From: Aneurinibacillus soli
GTDB taxonomy: Bacteria > Bacillota > Bacilli > Aneurinibacillales > Aneurinibacillaceae
NCBI RefSeq assembly: GCF_002355375.1
Contig: NZ_AP017312.1
Coordinates: 3,785,001 to 3,849,000 of the forward strand
Direction of reading: 5' to 3'
Length of the DNA stretch: 64,000 nt
How positions within the stretch are numbered: the stretch's first letter is position 1; every line of letters begins with the position of its first letter. Both the position numbers and the translations under genes were made by a program. The notes beneath the pieces were generated by a model, which was given only the letters and a program-made list of their open reading frames with translations, searched no databases and was not told the origin of the DNA. Below, piece after piece: positions 6,784 through 15,000 of the stretch.

Positions 6784-6811
6784 GCATCCGATAATCTGCA
6801 GAATGTAAACA
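6784..6811 (+). repeat. dif-like site 8
   Basis: Left arm GCATCCGATAA, spacer TCTGCA, right arm GAATGTAAACA. From the end of the spacer into the hairpin it shares the 17-base stretch CAGAATGTAAACAAGCC with site 2, which lies 2.5 kb away. Confidence 0.75.
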
Positions 6812-6840
6812 AGCCGTTCCTTATTTAGAACGGCTTTCAG
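6810..6840 (-). terminator. Hairpin after dif-like site 8; terminator of the DUF3139 gene
   Basis: The perfect stem AAGCCGTTC / GAACGGCTT begins at the end of the right arm of site 8 and abuts the stop codon of the 6843-7154 gene. Confidence 0.7.
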
Positions 6841-6842
6841 CT

Positions 6843-7154
6843 TTATTTTTTGTGTTTTTTAGCATCGCCACTATATCCACTTTGGTTTACAAAGTTTTTA
6901 TTTTTATCATTCCAGCCATAATAATAGCGGGCTTCTGACTCGTCTTTAAAAATTACCTCAGAATCATACTTATATGGCAAAACCCCTGTCATAAAGTCAT
7001 ACCTAGATTTAATAGATGAAATGTCCTCTTTTTTATAACCTTCTTGCTGTAGTTTCCAAGTTGTAGCAGCGATAATTTCATCTCGCTCGATACTCTCTCC
7101 GGCAGTGAACTTGTATATACTTAATCGAATGATAACAAGCAAGAGAACGATCAA
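6843..7154 (-). CDS. DUF3139 family protein (cassette 9)
   Basis: The protein has about 103 residues, with an N-terminal membrane helix and an extracytoplasmic domain. The latter resembles DUF3139 (IKSRYDFMTGVLPYKYDSEVIFKDE, ending GYSGDAKKHKK). The function is unknown. The TTG at 7154 has no ribosome binding site. The reading frame continues upstream to a GGGGGG site at about 7190, but only ATA/ATT codons lie at the right distance. Either a non-standard start is used or the original ATG has been lost. It is the last module before the IS1634 relic. Confidence 0.6.
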   Translation of the reverse strand: MIVLLLVIIRLSIYKFTAGESIERDEIIAATTWKLQQEGYKKEDISSIKSRYDFMTGVLPYKYDSEVIFKDESEARYYYGWNDKNKNFVNQSGYSGDAKKHKK

Positions 7155-7223
7155 TAAAGATAGAATAAAAATTCGTTTTATTATATGTATTCCCCCCTTT
7201 TTATTTTCCTTATTTTATCATAT

Positions 7224-8235
7224 AACTCACATTCCGCACCCCTAGCTCTCTAAAAATGGGCCATTTCCGTGTATGTTAGAATCATTGATTACAGACTAAA
7301 GGAGCGGAAATCAATGATTCAAATCGAAGGCATCTATCAGGCTAACTATTTACACATCCTAAGCGCCATTATGGATGACTTGAAACTCACCCAACAAATG
7401 GACCACTGGTTTGAGAGAGCTACGGAGCATGAAGGTCATGCATTGTCTGAAAGATGCGGAAGCGGCGTGGGACACATGGGTAGAAAATCAAAAGCTTCGG
7501 TTTCATCATGTATCTGGCTTGATCACCGAACAGGAAGTCGTTCGTAAGGAACGTGGACGTCCGAAGCAGGACGCTCAACCAGAGACGGATACGTTGTATG
7601 TGTTAAACCTGATTTATACAGAAGAGGAGGCGTTAGTTCAACAAGCGAGGCGGAAAGCTTCCCGGTTTGTGTTAGCTACGACACTCCCAAAGGAGTGGCA
7701 TAACGAATTGATGGATGGGACAGCCGTACTTGGACTGTACAAGGGATAGATTCATATCGAGATGAATTTTTCATTTTTAAAAGATCCTGTCTATACGGAT
7801 GAAATCTACCTAAAGAAGCCTGAGCGTGTAAAGGTACTTGGCTACCTGTTTCTCCTTGCACTTACCGTGTACCGGGTATTTCAACGCCGCATTCGCCAGC
7901 ACATTACCGAGCAACAACCGATGCGTGGAGCCGGAGGCCGCATTCTAAAAAAGCCAACGGGAGAAGCCATTTTTCACATTTTCAAATATCTACAAGTTGT
8001 CGTATTACGAGGTACAAACGGAACACGAATCCGCCAATTTGATCAGTCGTTAACGAAAGAACAAAGACGTGTATTAACTTCCCTCGATCTAGACGAATCG
8101 ATTTATCTTGGATAGTTGCATACTTTCTACAGCGATGGTTATCTACGGAAAATAGCCATCGCTTGTTGTCGTCTCTTCTCAAATGCTTTCAAAATTCACC
8201 TTCTGCCCTCATACGGAGGGTGTGAAATGTGAGTT
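7224..8235 (+). mobile_element. IS1634-family insertion sequence relic
   Basis: This is a 1.0-kb remnant bounded by inverted repeats. The left end at 7224-7241 is AACTCACATTCCGCACCC. The right end at 8218-8235 is its reverse complement with two mismatches. Intact IS1634 elements are almost twice as long, so an internal deletion has removed much of the transposase. It forms the right border of the cassette array. Confidence 0.85.
7314..8115 (+). pseudogene. IS1634-family transposase, deleted and frameshifted
   Basis: The intact start (ATG 7314, AAAGGAG upstream) encodes an IS1634-like N terminus (MIQIEGIYQANYLHILSAI). After about 35 codons an internal deletion joins it, out of frame, to the C-terminal part of the transposase (7430-7749). 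That part ends at a TAG at 7747, replacing what is probably a CAG codon. The C terminus resumes at 7750 in the same frame and runs to 8115. It is non-functional. Confidence 0.85.
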
Positions 8236-8248
8236 CTAAAGAGAAAAA

Positions 8249-8288
8249 GAAGAGAGAAATCCTTATATATCAAGGCTTTTCTCTCTTC
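8249..8288 (-). terminator. Terminator of the ABC permease gene
   Basis: The stem GAAGAGAGAAA / TTTCTCTCTTC is followed by a T-run on the minus strand, just after the permease stop codon. It would stop transcription of the ATPase-permease pair before the distant second permease at 1-517. Confidence 0.75.
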
Positions 8289-8304
8289 ACAAAAATCCAT
8301 ATGG

Positions 8305-9099
8305 TTATCCACCCTGTATGATCACATTTCGTCTAGCCTGCCACCACATTAGAGAAATCGGAATCAGAAGTGCCACCACCCATACACTCTGAATGAACAA
8401 TGCATGATAAAGCTTCTCTCCGGTTAATACACCTGTAAATATGACACCTGGCACGTAGCTGATCGCCTGAAACGGAAGATACTGCAAAATATGCTGCGCC
8501 CACAACGGATAAAAGCTAATCGGCAGAATTAAACCAGAGAACAGGTCCACAATAACCCGCTTGGCGTGCATTAGCCCTTCATTGTTATAAAAGAAAAACG
8601 TCAACAGCCCAGTAATCAGGTTAATCTGGGTGTTGATAATAAAACTGAATACAAGACTAACTGCATACCAGCTCCAGATCAAAACATCGGACGGAAAGCT
8701 GATCGGAAAGATAAAACTGACAATGACCATGCCTGGAATCGAGAAGAACAACAATCGGAAAATCCCTTCTCCAAGCCCCTGCATCATTTTGACAACCAGA
8801 TAGTTATAAGGTCGAATCATTTCAATAGCCACTTTGCCTTCTTTAATGTCCTGCGCCATCTCCCGGTCAATGTTATTGAAGTAAAATGCACGAGCCATCC
8901 AGCTAATCGCCACATACGTCACCATCTGATGCGCGGTCAACCCGCCCATCGTAGGCTGTCCACCATAAATCGCGTTCCACAGAAAGTAATATGCGCCGAT
9001 ATTGATCGCATAAATAATGATGCCGCTGTAGTAATTCACACGGTACGCCAGCATCGTCAAAAACCGGATGCGGATGATTTCCGCATACATGCTAAACAT
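8305..9099 (-). CDS. ABC-2 family (DUF990-type) transporter permease
   Basis: The protein has 264 residues with about six membrane segments. It is of the ABC2_membrane_6 type found in two-permease exporters, and the cytoplasmic turn with EGKVAIEMIRPYNY is typical. I chose the ATG at 9099 because it overlaps the ATPase stop by 8 bp and is preceded by GGAAGGGATC. The longer frame extends into the ATPase gene. It forms a complex with the ATPase at 9092-10099, and probably with the permease at 1-517. The substrate is unknown. Confidence 0.88.
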   Translation of the reverse strand: MFSMYAEIIRIRFLTMLAYRVNYYSGIIIYAINIGAYYFLWNAIYGGQPTMGGLTAHQMVTYVAISWMARAFYFNNIDREMAQDIKEGKVAIEMIRPYNYLVVKMMQGLGEGIFRLLFFSIPGMVIVSFIFPISFPSDVLIWSWYAVSLVFSFIINTQINLITGLLTFFFYNNEGLMHAKRVIVDLFSGLILPISFYPLWAQHILQYLPFQAISYVPGVIFTGVLTGEKLYHALFIQSVWVVALLIPISLMWWQARRNVIIQGG

Positions 9100-10099
9100 G
9101 ATTGATCCCTTCCTGATAAATATTGCGCACAATTTCCTCCGTACTGACAGCTTCAATGGAGATATCTTTTACTTCATAGTGCGGAATAATCCGAGCCAGC
9201 AGATCCGATACGGCCAGATCCCCTTCGCTAATCAGAGCGTGGAATCGCACATCATTTTCTTTTTCCCACACAACGGGCAGCGGTCCGGTTAACTGCTGCA
9301 ATCGCACAACATCCGCCGGGTGAACGAATTCCATCACAATCCGCTTTTGATCTCCCCATGTTGTCCGAAGCTCATTCAGCCCGCCATCATAAATAATCTT
9401 GCCACTATCAAGCATCACAACGCGGGAAGACAACGCTTCAATGTCAGACAGATCATGGGTGGTGAGCAGAATCGTTGTTCCGTACGTTTCGTTCATTTCT
9501 TTCAGGAAATCACGGATGTTCAGTTTTACGAGTACATCAAGCCCGATCGTCGGCTCATCAAGAAACAAGAGCGGCGGATTATGAATCAAGGCTGCCGCTA
9601 ATTCACAGCGCATCCGCTGGCCAAGACTGAGCTTACGTACCGGCTTCGTCAGCAATTCATCAATATTCAGTACATCAATGACATGCCCCATATGTTTTTT
9701 GTACTGCTCATCTGGGATGCGATATACCTTTTTGAGTAGGCTGAATGATTCTTGTACAGCAATATCCCACCAGAGCTGGCTACGCTGGCCAAACACGACC
9801 CCAATCGTCTGCACGAATTTCTCCCGTTCCCGGTGAGGGTCCATGCCATTTACACGCAAGTACCCAGATGTCGGCATGAGAATCCCGGTGAGCATTTTGA
9901 TCGTAGTCGATTTTCCAGCTCCATTCTCCCCGATGTAGCCGACAATCTCACCGGGTTCAATCTGTAGATCAATGCCGTCCACCGCCCGCATCGTTTTATA
10001 TTGACGGTTAAACAAATCACGGAACGCCCCGGAGAGACCCGGACGGCTTGTATATGATTTAAACTCTTTTGTCAGTCCTTTGCTTTCAATTCGTAACAT
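9092..10099 (-). CDS. ABC transporter ATP-binding protein
   Basis: The 335-residue ATPase drives the DUF990-type exporter. Visible motifs are Walker A (GENGAGKST, about residue 57), the signature LSLGQRMR, Walker B LLFLDEPTIGLD and the switch His in LLTTHDLSD. A C-terminal extension after about residue 250 is typical of this subfamily. The ATG at 10099 is preceded by AAAGGGAG; an upstream ATG at 10144 has no such site. It is the first gene of the operon. Confidence 0.93.
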   Translation of the reverse strand: MLRIESKGLTKEFKSYTSRPGLSGAFRDLFNRQYKTMRAVDGIDLQIEPGEIVGYIGENGAGKSTTIKMLTGILMPTSGYLRVNGMDPHREREKFVQTIGVVFGQRSQLWWDIAVQESFSLLKKVYRIPDEQYKKHMGHVIDVLNIDELLTKPVRKLSLGQRMRCELAAALIHNPPLLFLDEPTIGLDVLVKLNIRDFLKEMNETYGTTILLTTHDLSDIEALSSRVVMLDSGKIIYDGGLNELRTTWGDQKRIVMEFVHPADVVRLQQLTGPLPVVWEKENDVRFHALISEGDLAVSDLLARIIPHYEVKDISIEAVSTEEIVRNIYQEGINHV

Positions 10100-10226
10100 A
10101 CAAACTCCCTTTCTCCCACAAATACTTACTGCGTGGTAACACACTACTAGCTATCATACCGCTTTTACAACTTCTTTTCATTAATGGTACAGTAAGATGG
10201 ACACATTCAACGAGGAGGAATCACCA

Positions 10227-11516
10227 ATGGATTTTACACGTTCTGAACAAATATACGACGACGCTCTTGATGTTATTGTCGGCGGCGTGAATAGCCCGTC
10301 GCGCGCTTTTAAGGCAGTAGGCGGTGGCGCACCCGTTACGATGGAACGGGCACAAGGTGCTTATTTCTGGGATGTTGACGGCAACAAATATATCGACTAC
10401 CTTGCCGCATACGGTCCTATCATTACCGGACATGCTCATCCCCATGTAACAGCAGCGATCACACATGCTGCCGAAAACGGGGTCCTGTACGGAACTCCAA
10501 CTCCATGGGAAACGATATTTGCCCGTAAAATTCGTGAAGCAATCCCTTCTATGGAAAAAATCCGCTTCAACAACTCCGGTACCGAAGCTGTCATGACTAC
10601 CATTCGCGTAGCCCGCGCTTACACAGGACGCAACAAGATCATGAAGTTTGCCGGATGCTATCACGGTCATTCAGACCTTGTACTCGTCGCAGCAGGCTCC
10701 GGTCCATCCACACTCGGCATCCCAGACAGCGCTGGCATCCCGCAATCAATTGCAAGTGAAGTGATCACGGTTCCATTTAATGATGTTGCCGCTTTTAAAG
10801 ATGCCATTGCGAAATGGGGCGAGGAAGTCGCTGCCGTACTCGTTGAACCTATCGTTGGTAACTTCGGTATTGTAGCACCGGAAGAAGGTTTTCTGGAAGA
10901 AGTGAAGCGCATCACACACGAAGCAGGCGCTCTTGTCATTTTTGATGAGGTAATTACCGGCTTCCGCTTCTTATACGGCGGCGCACAAAACCTGCTTGGT
11001 ATTGAACCTGACCTGACTGCACTTGGCAAAATCATCGGGGGCGGTCTTCCGATCGGTGCATATGGCGGCCGCAAAGAAATCATGGAGACAGTCGCACCGC
11101 TTGGCCCAGCCTACCAGGCAGGTACTCATGCTGGTAATCCAATCTCTATGCAAGCCGGTATCGCCTGCCTAGAGGTGCTCGAACAACCAGGAGTCTATGA
11201 AGAAATGCATCGTTTCGGCAAAATGCTCGGGGATGGGCTGAAGCAGGCTGCAGAAGAAACAGGCGTTGCTGTAACTATTAATCGTGTTGTCGGAGCTCTC
11301 GCTATGTACTTCACCGATCAACCGGTAAAAAATTATGAAGACGCCCTCGCTGCTGATGGAGAAGCGTTTGCTCGTTTCTTCCGCGCTATTCTCGAAGAAG
11401 GCATCTGCCTAGCTCCTTCGAAGTATGAGGCATGGTTTATTACAACGGCTCATACAGAAAACGACATTATCCGCACCATTGAAGCAGCAAAAAAATCATT
11501 CATAAAGATGCAATAA
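10227..11516 (+). CDS. hemL: Glutamate-1-semialdehyde 2,1-aminomutase
   Basis: This 429-residue PLP enzyme converts glutamate-1-semialdehyde to 5-aminolevulinate in the C5 haem pathway. The PLP lysine is seen in [17 protein letters not shown] (about residue 268). The N-terminal [12 protein letters not shown] and the HGHSD-type motif in [17 protein letters not shown] are family hallmarks. GAGGAGGAATCACC precedes the ATG at 10227; the ATG at 10197 lacks a site. It is monocistronic. Spore formers often have two paralogues (HemL and GsaB), and I cannot tell them apart with certainty. Confidence 0.93.
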   Translation: MDFTRSEQIYDDALDVIVGGVNSPSRAFKAVGGGAPVTMERAQGAYFWDVDGNKYIDYLAAYGPIITGHAHPHVTAAITHAAENGVLYGTPTPWETIFARKIREAIPSMEKIRFNNSGTEAVMTTIRVARAYTGRNKIMKFAGCYHGHSDLVLVAAGSGPSTLGIPDSAGIPQSIASEVITVPFNDVAAFKDAIAKWGEEVAAVLVEPIVGNFGIVAPEEGFLEEVKRITHEAGALVIFDEVITGFRFLYGGAQNLLGIEPDLTALGKIIGGGLPIGAYGGRKEIMETVAPLGPAYQAGTHAGNPISMQAGIACLEVLEQPGVYEEMHRFGKMLGDGLKQAAEETGVAVTINRVVGALAMYFTDQPVKNYEDALAADGEAFARFFRAILEEGICLAPSKYEAWFITTAHTENDIIRTIEAAKKSFIKMQ

Positions 11517-11546
11517 ATATAATAAATATACATTTGATTCACCGAT

Positions 11547-11577
11547 AAAAGGGCGCTAATGCAATAGCGCCCTTTTA
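11547..11577 (+). terminator. Terminator of hemL
   Basis: The perfect stem AAAAGGGCGCTA / TAGCGCCCTTTT ends in a T-rich tail 30 bp after the hemL stop codon. Confidence 0.9.
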
Positions 11578-11683
11578 TATTGGCACAAATATTTCAAAGA
11601 AATCATTATAATGTCATGCAATATAACATTTAGTATTCTCACATCTTCACGCATACAAAAGAATGTGAAATGCAGTTTCGCAT

Positions 11684-11720
11684 ACGAACATTAACATGTA
11701 TTTTCTTAATTAATGTTCGT
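11684..11720. promoter_or_regulatory. Perfect inverted repeat, PurBox-like
   Basis: ACGAACATTAA at 11684-11694 and its exact complement TTAATGTTCGT at 11710-11720 face each other across 15 bp. The CGAAC and GTTCG cores are 25 bp apart, close to the spacing of paired PurR boxes in Bacillus. It lies about 310 bp upstream of gltB in a 510-bp gene-free stretch that is otherwise AT-rich. A second small palindrome (TTTCG-TACA-CGAAA) lies at 11907-11920. Assignment to PurR is only a suggestion. Confidence 0.35.
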
Positions 11721-11997
11721 GTAAAAGAACCAGTGCTTTATATTCTAATTTTTTAATCAATTCAATTTTGACTTAAATAAATCGCTTTCATATGAATATT
11801 TAATCATTTTCTATATTGTAGCGTTCGTCATTTCATGATATTCTATAAATACTTTTCCGACAGTTCAGTTTACTTTCATTTTGTCGAACTGCCCCGGAAG
11901 TTTGGTTTTCGTACACGAAACGGCATGCATATAAATAGAAAATAGCCGTGGATTTACCTCGATTCCGATAAGGACAGCGAGAGATTTATTGTTTATT

Positions 11998-12033
11998 GGG
12001 AGGTGAAGGTCAGTTTAGCTGACCGAAACGATG
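11998..12033 (+). promoter_or_regulatory. gltB ribosome binding site separated from the start by a hairpin
   Basis: The Shine-Dalgarno sequence GGGAGGTG (11998-12005) lies 25 bases upstream of the ATG at 12031, too far for direct use. Between them, GGTCAG-TTTAG-CTGACC (12009-12025) can fold into a six-base-pair hairpin. If formed, it brings the two to a normal distance of about 8 bases. In-frame TGA (12004) and TAG (12016) codons rule out an earlier start. Confidence 0.6.
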
Positions 12034-15000
12034 AAGAGAGCAGATTTCGGTAATTTTCGCAATCATCTGGCTGAAGAACATGATAGCTGTGGGATTGTCG
12101 CCATTATTGAGAAGAACGGACAACCGCATCGTGATAATATTTCCAAGATCATTGATGCGCTAATTAAGATGGAACACCGTTCCGGTTTTATCGACGGTGA
12201 AGGTGATGGTTGCGGGATTGTCGGTGATATCCCACGTGAATTGTGGGCAAAGAAGCTTGCCGCTGCCGACAATTCAACCGAACTGGCTTACTCTTCTTCC
12301 TTTGCTGTAGGTCATATCTTCATTCCGACTACAGGACATGATGTAGAAGATGTGAAAGCAGGTATTCGTGCTATGTTTGCATCTGCTTCGCTTACCATTG
12401 AGCTTGAACAAGCGAGTGCAGTGAACAGCCATGTGCTTGGCAAGAATGGTCGGGCAGACGAGCCTGTATTCTGGCAGATCGCATGCCAATACACCGGATC
12501 AAACAAGATCGAAAACGAACTGTTTGAGCTACTCATTACGATTGAAGAAACCTACAACGTACATGTTGCTTCCTTAAGCAACCACTCAGCTTCCTATAAA
12601 GTTATGGGGGCGGCAAACATTTTACCAGAATATTTCCAGGATATTCAGCAGCCAGAGTTTGCCTCTTCTGCTACGATCGGACATAATCGCTATTCTACTA
12701 ATACATTATCCAACTTCTTCCGTGTGCAGCCATTTACGCTTCTTGGCCACAACGGAGAAATCAATACGATCCGTAAACTTGAAAATGAAGCGGAAATGCT
12801 TGGCGTTAGCCTCGTAAAAGGCGGAAGTGATTCACAAAACATGAATCGCACGGCAGAATCGCTCATTCACCGCTACGGCCTTTCCTTATTCGAGGCGATG
12901 GAAATGATCTTCCCGCCAATTATTAATGAAATGAAAAACCTGCGCCCAGAACTGCAGGATTTATACGTATACTACCGTCAGACATGGGGCCATTATGCAC
13001 AAGGTCCAGCCGGAATCGTATCACGCTACGGCAATGAATGTATTTTCAGTGTCGATGCACTCGGTCTGCGTCCAGTATGGATGGTTGAAAGCGAAACGTC
13101 CTTATATTTCTCCTCTGAACAGGGCGTAATCCCGGTTTATGAGATGGTGCGTGAACCGAAGGCACTTGCTCCAGGTGAGAAAGTCGGCGTACAGCTCAAT
13201 CCAGGACAGCCGATTACCGTTCTCTCCCACAGCGACGTGCAAAATCTCATTCTAGAACGATCTGGAAAACGTGCAGACTTCGCAGGCTTCCGCACCCAGC
13301 TTTCGTTCCCGAAAATAGCCAAAGCAAAGGCACCATTTGAGATTCTTGAATCCGTAAGCAATCAGCAGTATGCAGCATTTGGCTGGGAGCGCGAACACAT
13401 TCAGCTTGCTGAGCAGATGTCTACCAATGGCGCGGAACCAATTCGTTCTCTGGGCCATGATGCACCACTTGCAGCAATTTCCAGTGCTCGCCAGAATCTC
13501 GCTGACTTCATTAAAGAAAGCGTAGCGGTCGTTACCAATCCGGCGATTGACCGCGAACGTGAGATTGAGCATTTCTCGACGCGCATGGTACTCGGCGGAC
13601 GCCCTGATCTGTTCCCACAAAATGGAACGCTCACTGCTAGCATTGAAGTTCCGTCTCCGATCTTGCTCGAAGGTACGGAAGCGCAAGAACTCGCTGATCA
13701 GCTGAATACCGTTTCTGTTGAACAATTAATGGAGCATTTCGGCGATCATGAGCATATCCTTCCCGTGTTTTTCACAGCAGGCGAAACGATTCCTCAAGCA
13801 CTCGAACGCATTGCAACTAGTGCGATACAATCCGCACAAGTGGGCGCTCGTGTCATTTTGCTTGATGATAGTGCCTCTCATCAAGATGAACAGTACTGGA
13901 TTGATCCGCATCTGGTCATATCCAAAGTAGATCAGGCACTCAAAACGGCTCCATCCGCATCCGGCAATCTACGCCGTCAGGTAAGTCTTGTGCTCCGTTC
14001 TGCTGCGATTCGCAACCTGCATGACCTTGCGATTTCATTCGGTCTAGGAGCTGATGCGGTGTCTCCATACCTCCTCTTTGCTGCTGCATATGCAAAAGGA
14101 AACGTACAGGCGGTAGGAAACCTGTATAACACGCTGACAAAAGGTCTTGAAAAAGTTATTTCAACGATCGGGATTCATGAACTTCGTGGCTATGCCCGCC
14201 TGTTCTCCTCCATCGGCCTGCATACAGAAGTTGCTGACGTACTAGGCATCGTAAACTTCTGCGGCAGTAACACAGCCGGTACATCATTTGCCGATCTGGA
14301 AGCAGACAGCAAAGCACGTTATGAAGAATTCGGCATGGATGATGCACGTCCGGCGAAGATTTTCCACATGTGGCCGCGCGTCTGGAAATCAATCGGAGAG
14401 GTAGCGTCCGGCAGCCTGCCGTACCGTGAATTCGCCGATAAATTGATCGAGCAGGAAAAAGAAAATCCGCTCTCCATTCGTCATCTGGCCGACTTTACTA
14501 TAGAAAAAGCAGAAAAATCGGTCGACTCAGCAACAGTAGATACAGCGATCGGTGAACACAGTCTGCCGTTCCTCATCTCTTCGATGTCGTTCGGTTCACA
14601 AAACGAAACTGCATTCCGCGCTTATGCCGAAGCAGCTGACCAATTAAACATGATCAGCCTCAACGGTGAGGGTGGCGAAATTAAAGATATGCTCGGCAAA
14701 TATCCACGAACACGCGGACAACAGGTTGCATCCGGACGCTTCGGAGTAAACGTTGAGCTTGCTAACTCGACCAACCTGCTTGAGATCAAAATCGGTCAGG
14801 GGGCAAAACCAGGTGAAGGCGGTCACTTACCAGGTAGAAAAGTAACCGCAAAAGTTGCCGCAGCCCGCAACGCTACCCTTGGTTCTGACTTGATCTCTCC
14901 ATCGAATAACCACGATATTTATTCGATTGAAGATCTGGCACAAATTGTAACGGAGTTAAAAACAGCGAACCATCAGGCTAAAGTGTGTATCAAAGTACCG

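Larger units (their letters stand above)
3418..7200. other. Cassette-like array: nine small-gene modules separated by eight dif-like sites
   Basis: Eight direct repeats of a 28-bp Xer/dif-like site (starting at 3762, 4250, 4846, 5163, 5800, 6182, 6566 and 6784) divide this stretch into nine modules of about 220-640 bp. Each module carries one to three very small genes, mostly on the minus strand, encoding membrane or zinc-ribbon proteins. Seven of the eight sites lead straight into a hairpin. There is no integrase in the array or elsewhere in the window. Both ends are cut by IS relics. The architecture resembles an integron cassette array or the pdif modules of plasmids, but the sites match dif and not attC. 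Recombination by host XerC/XerD is an inference. Confidence 0.75.

Noticed and set aside
3762-6811. Reading the eight repeats as attC sites of a classical integron
   Set aside because: They lack the RYYYAAC/GTTRRRY boxes and the long R-L-L-R structure. The 11-6-11 pattern and TTATGTAAACT arm fit dif instead, and there is no IntI gene.
3762-6811. Reading the repeats as a CRISPR array
   Set aside because: The intervals are 200-640 bp of coding DNA of unequal length and there are no cas genes.
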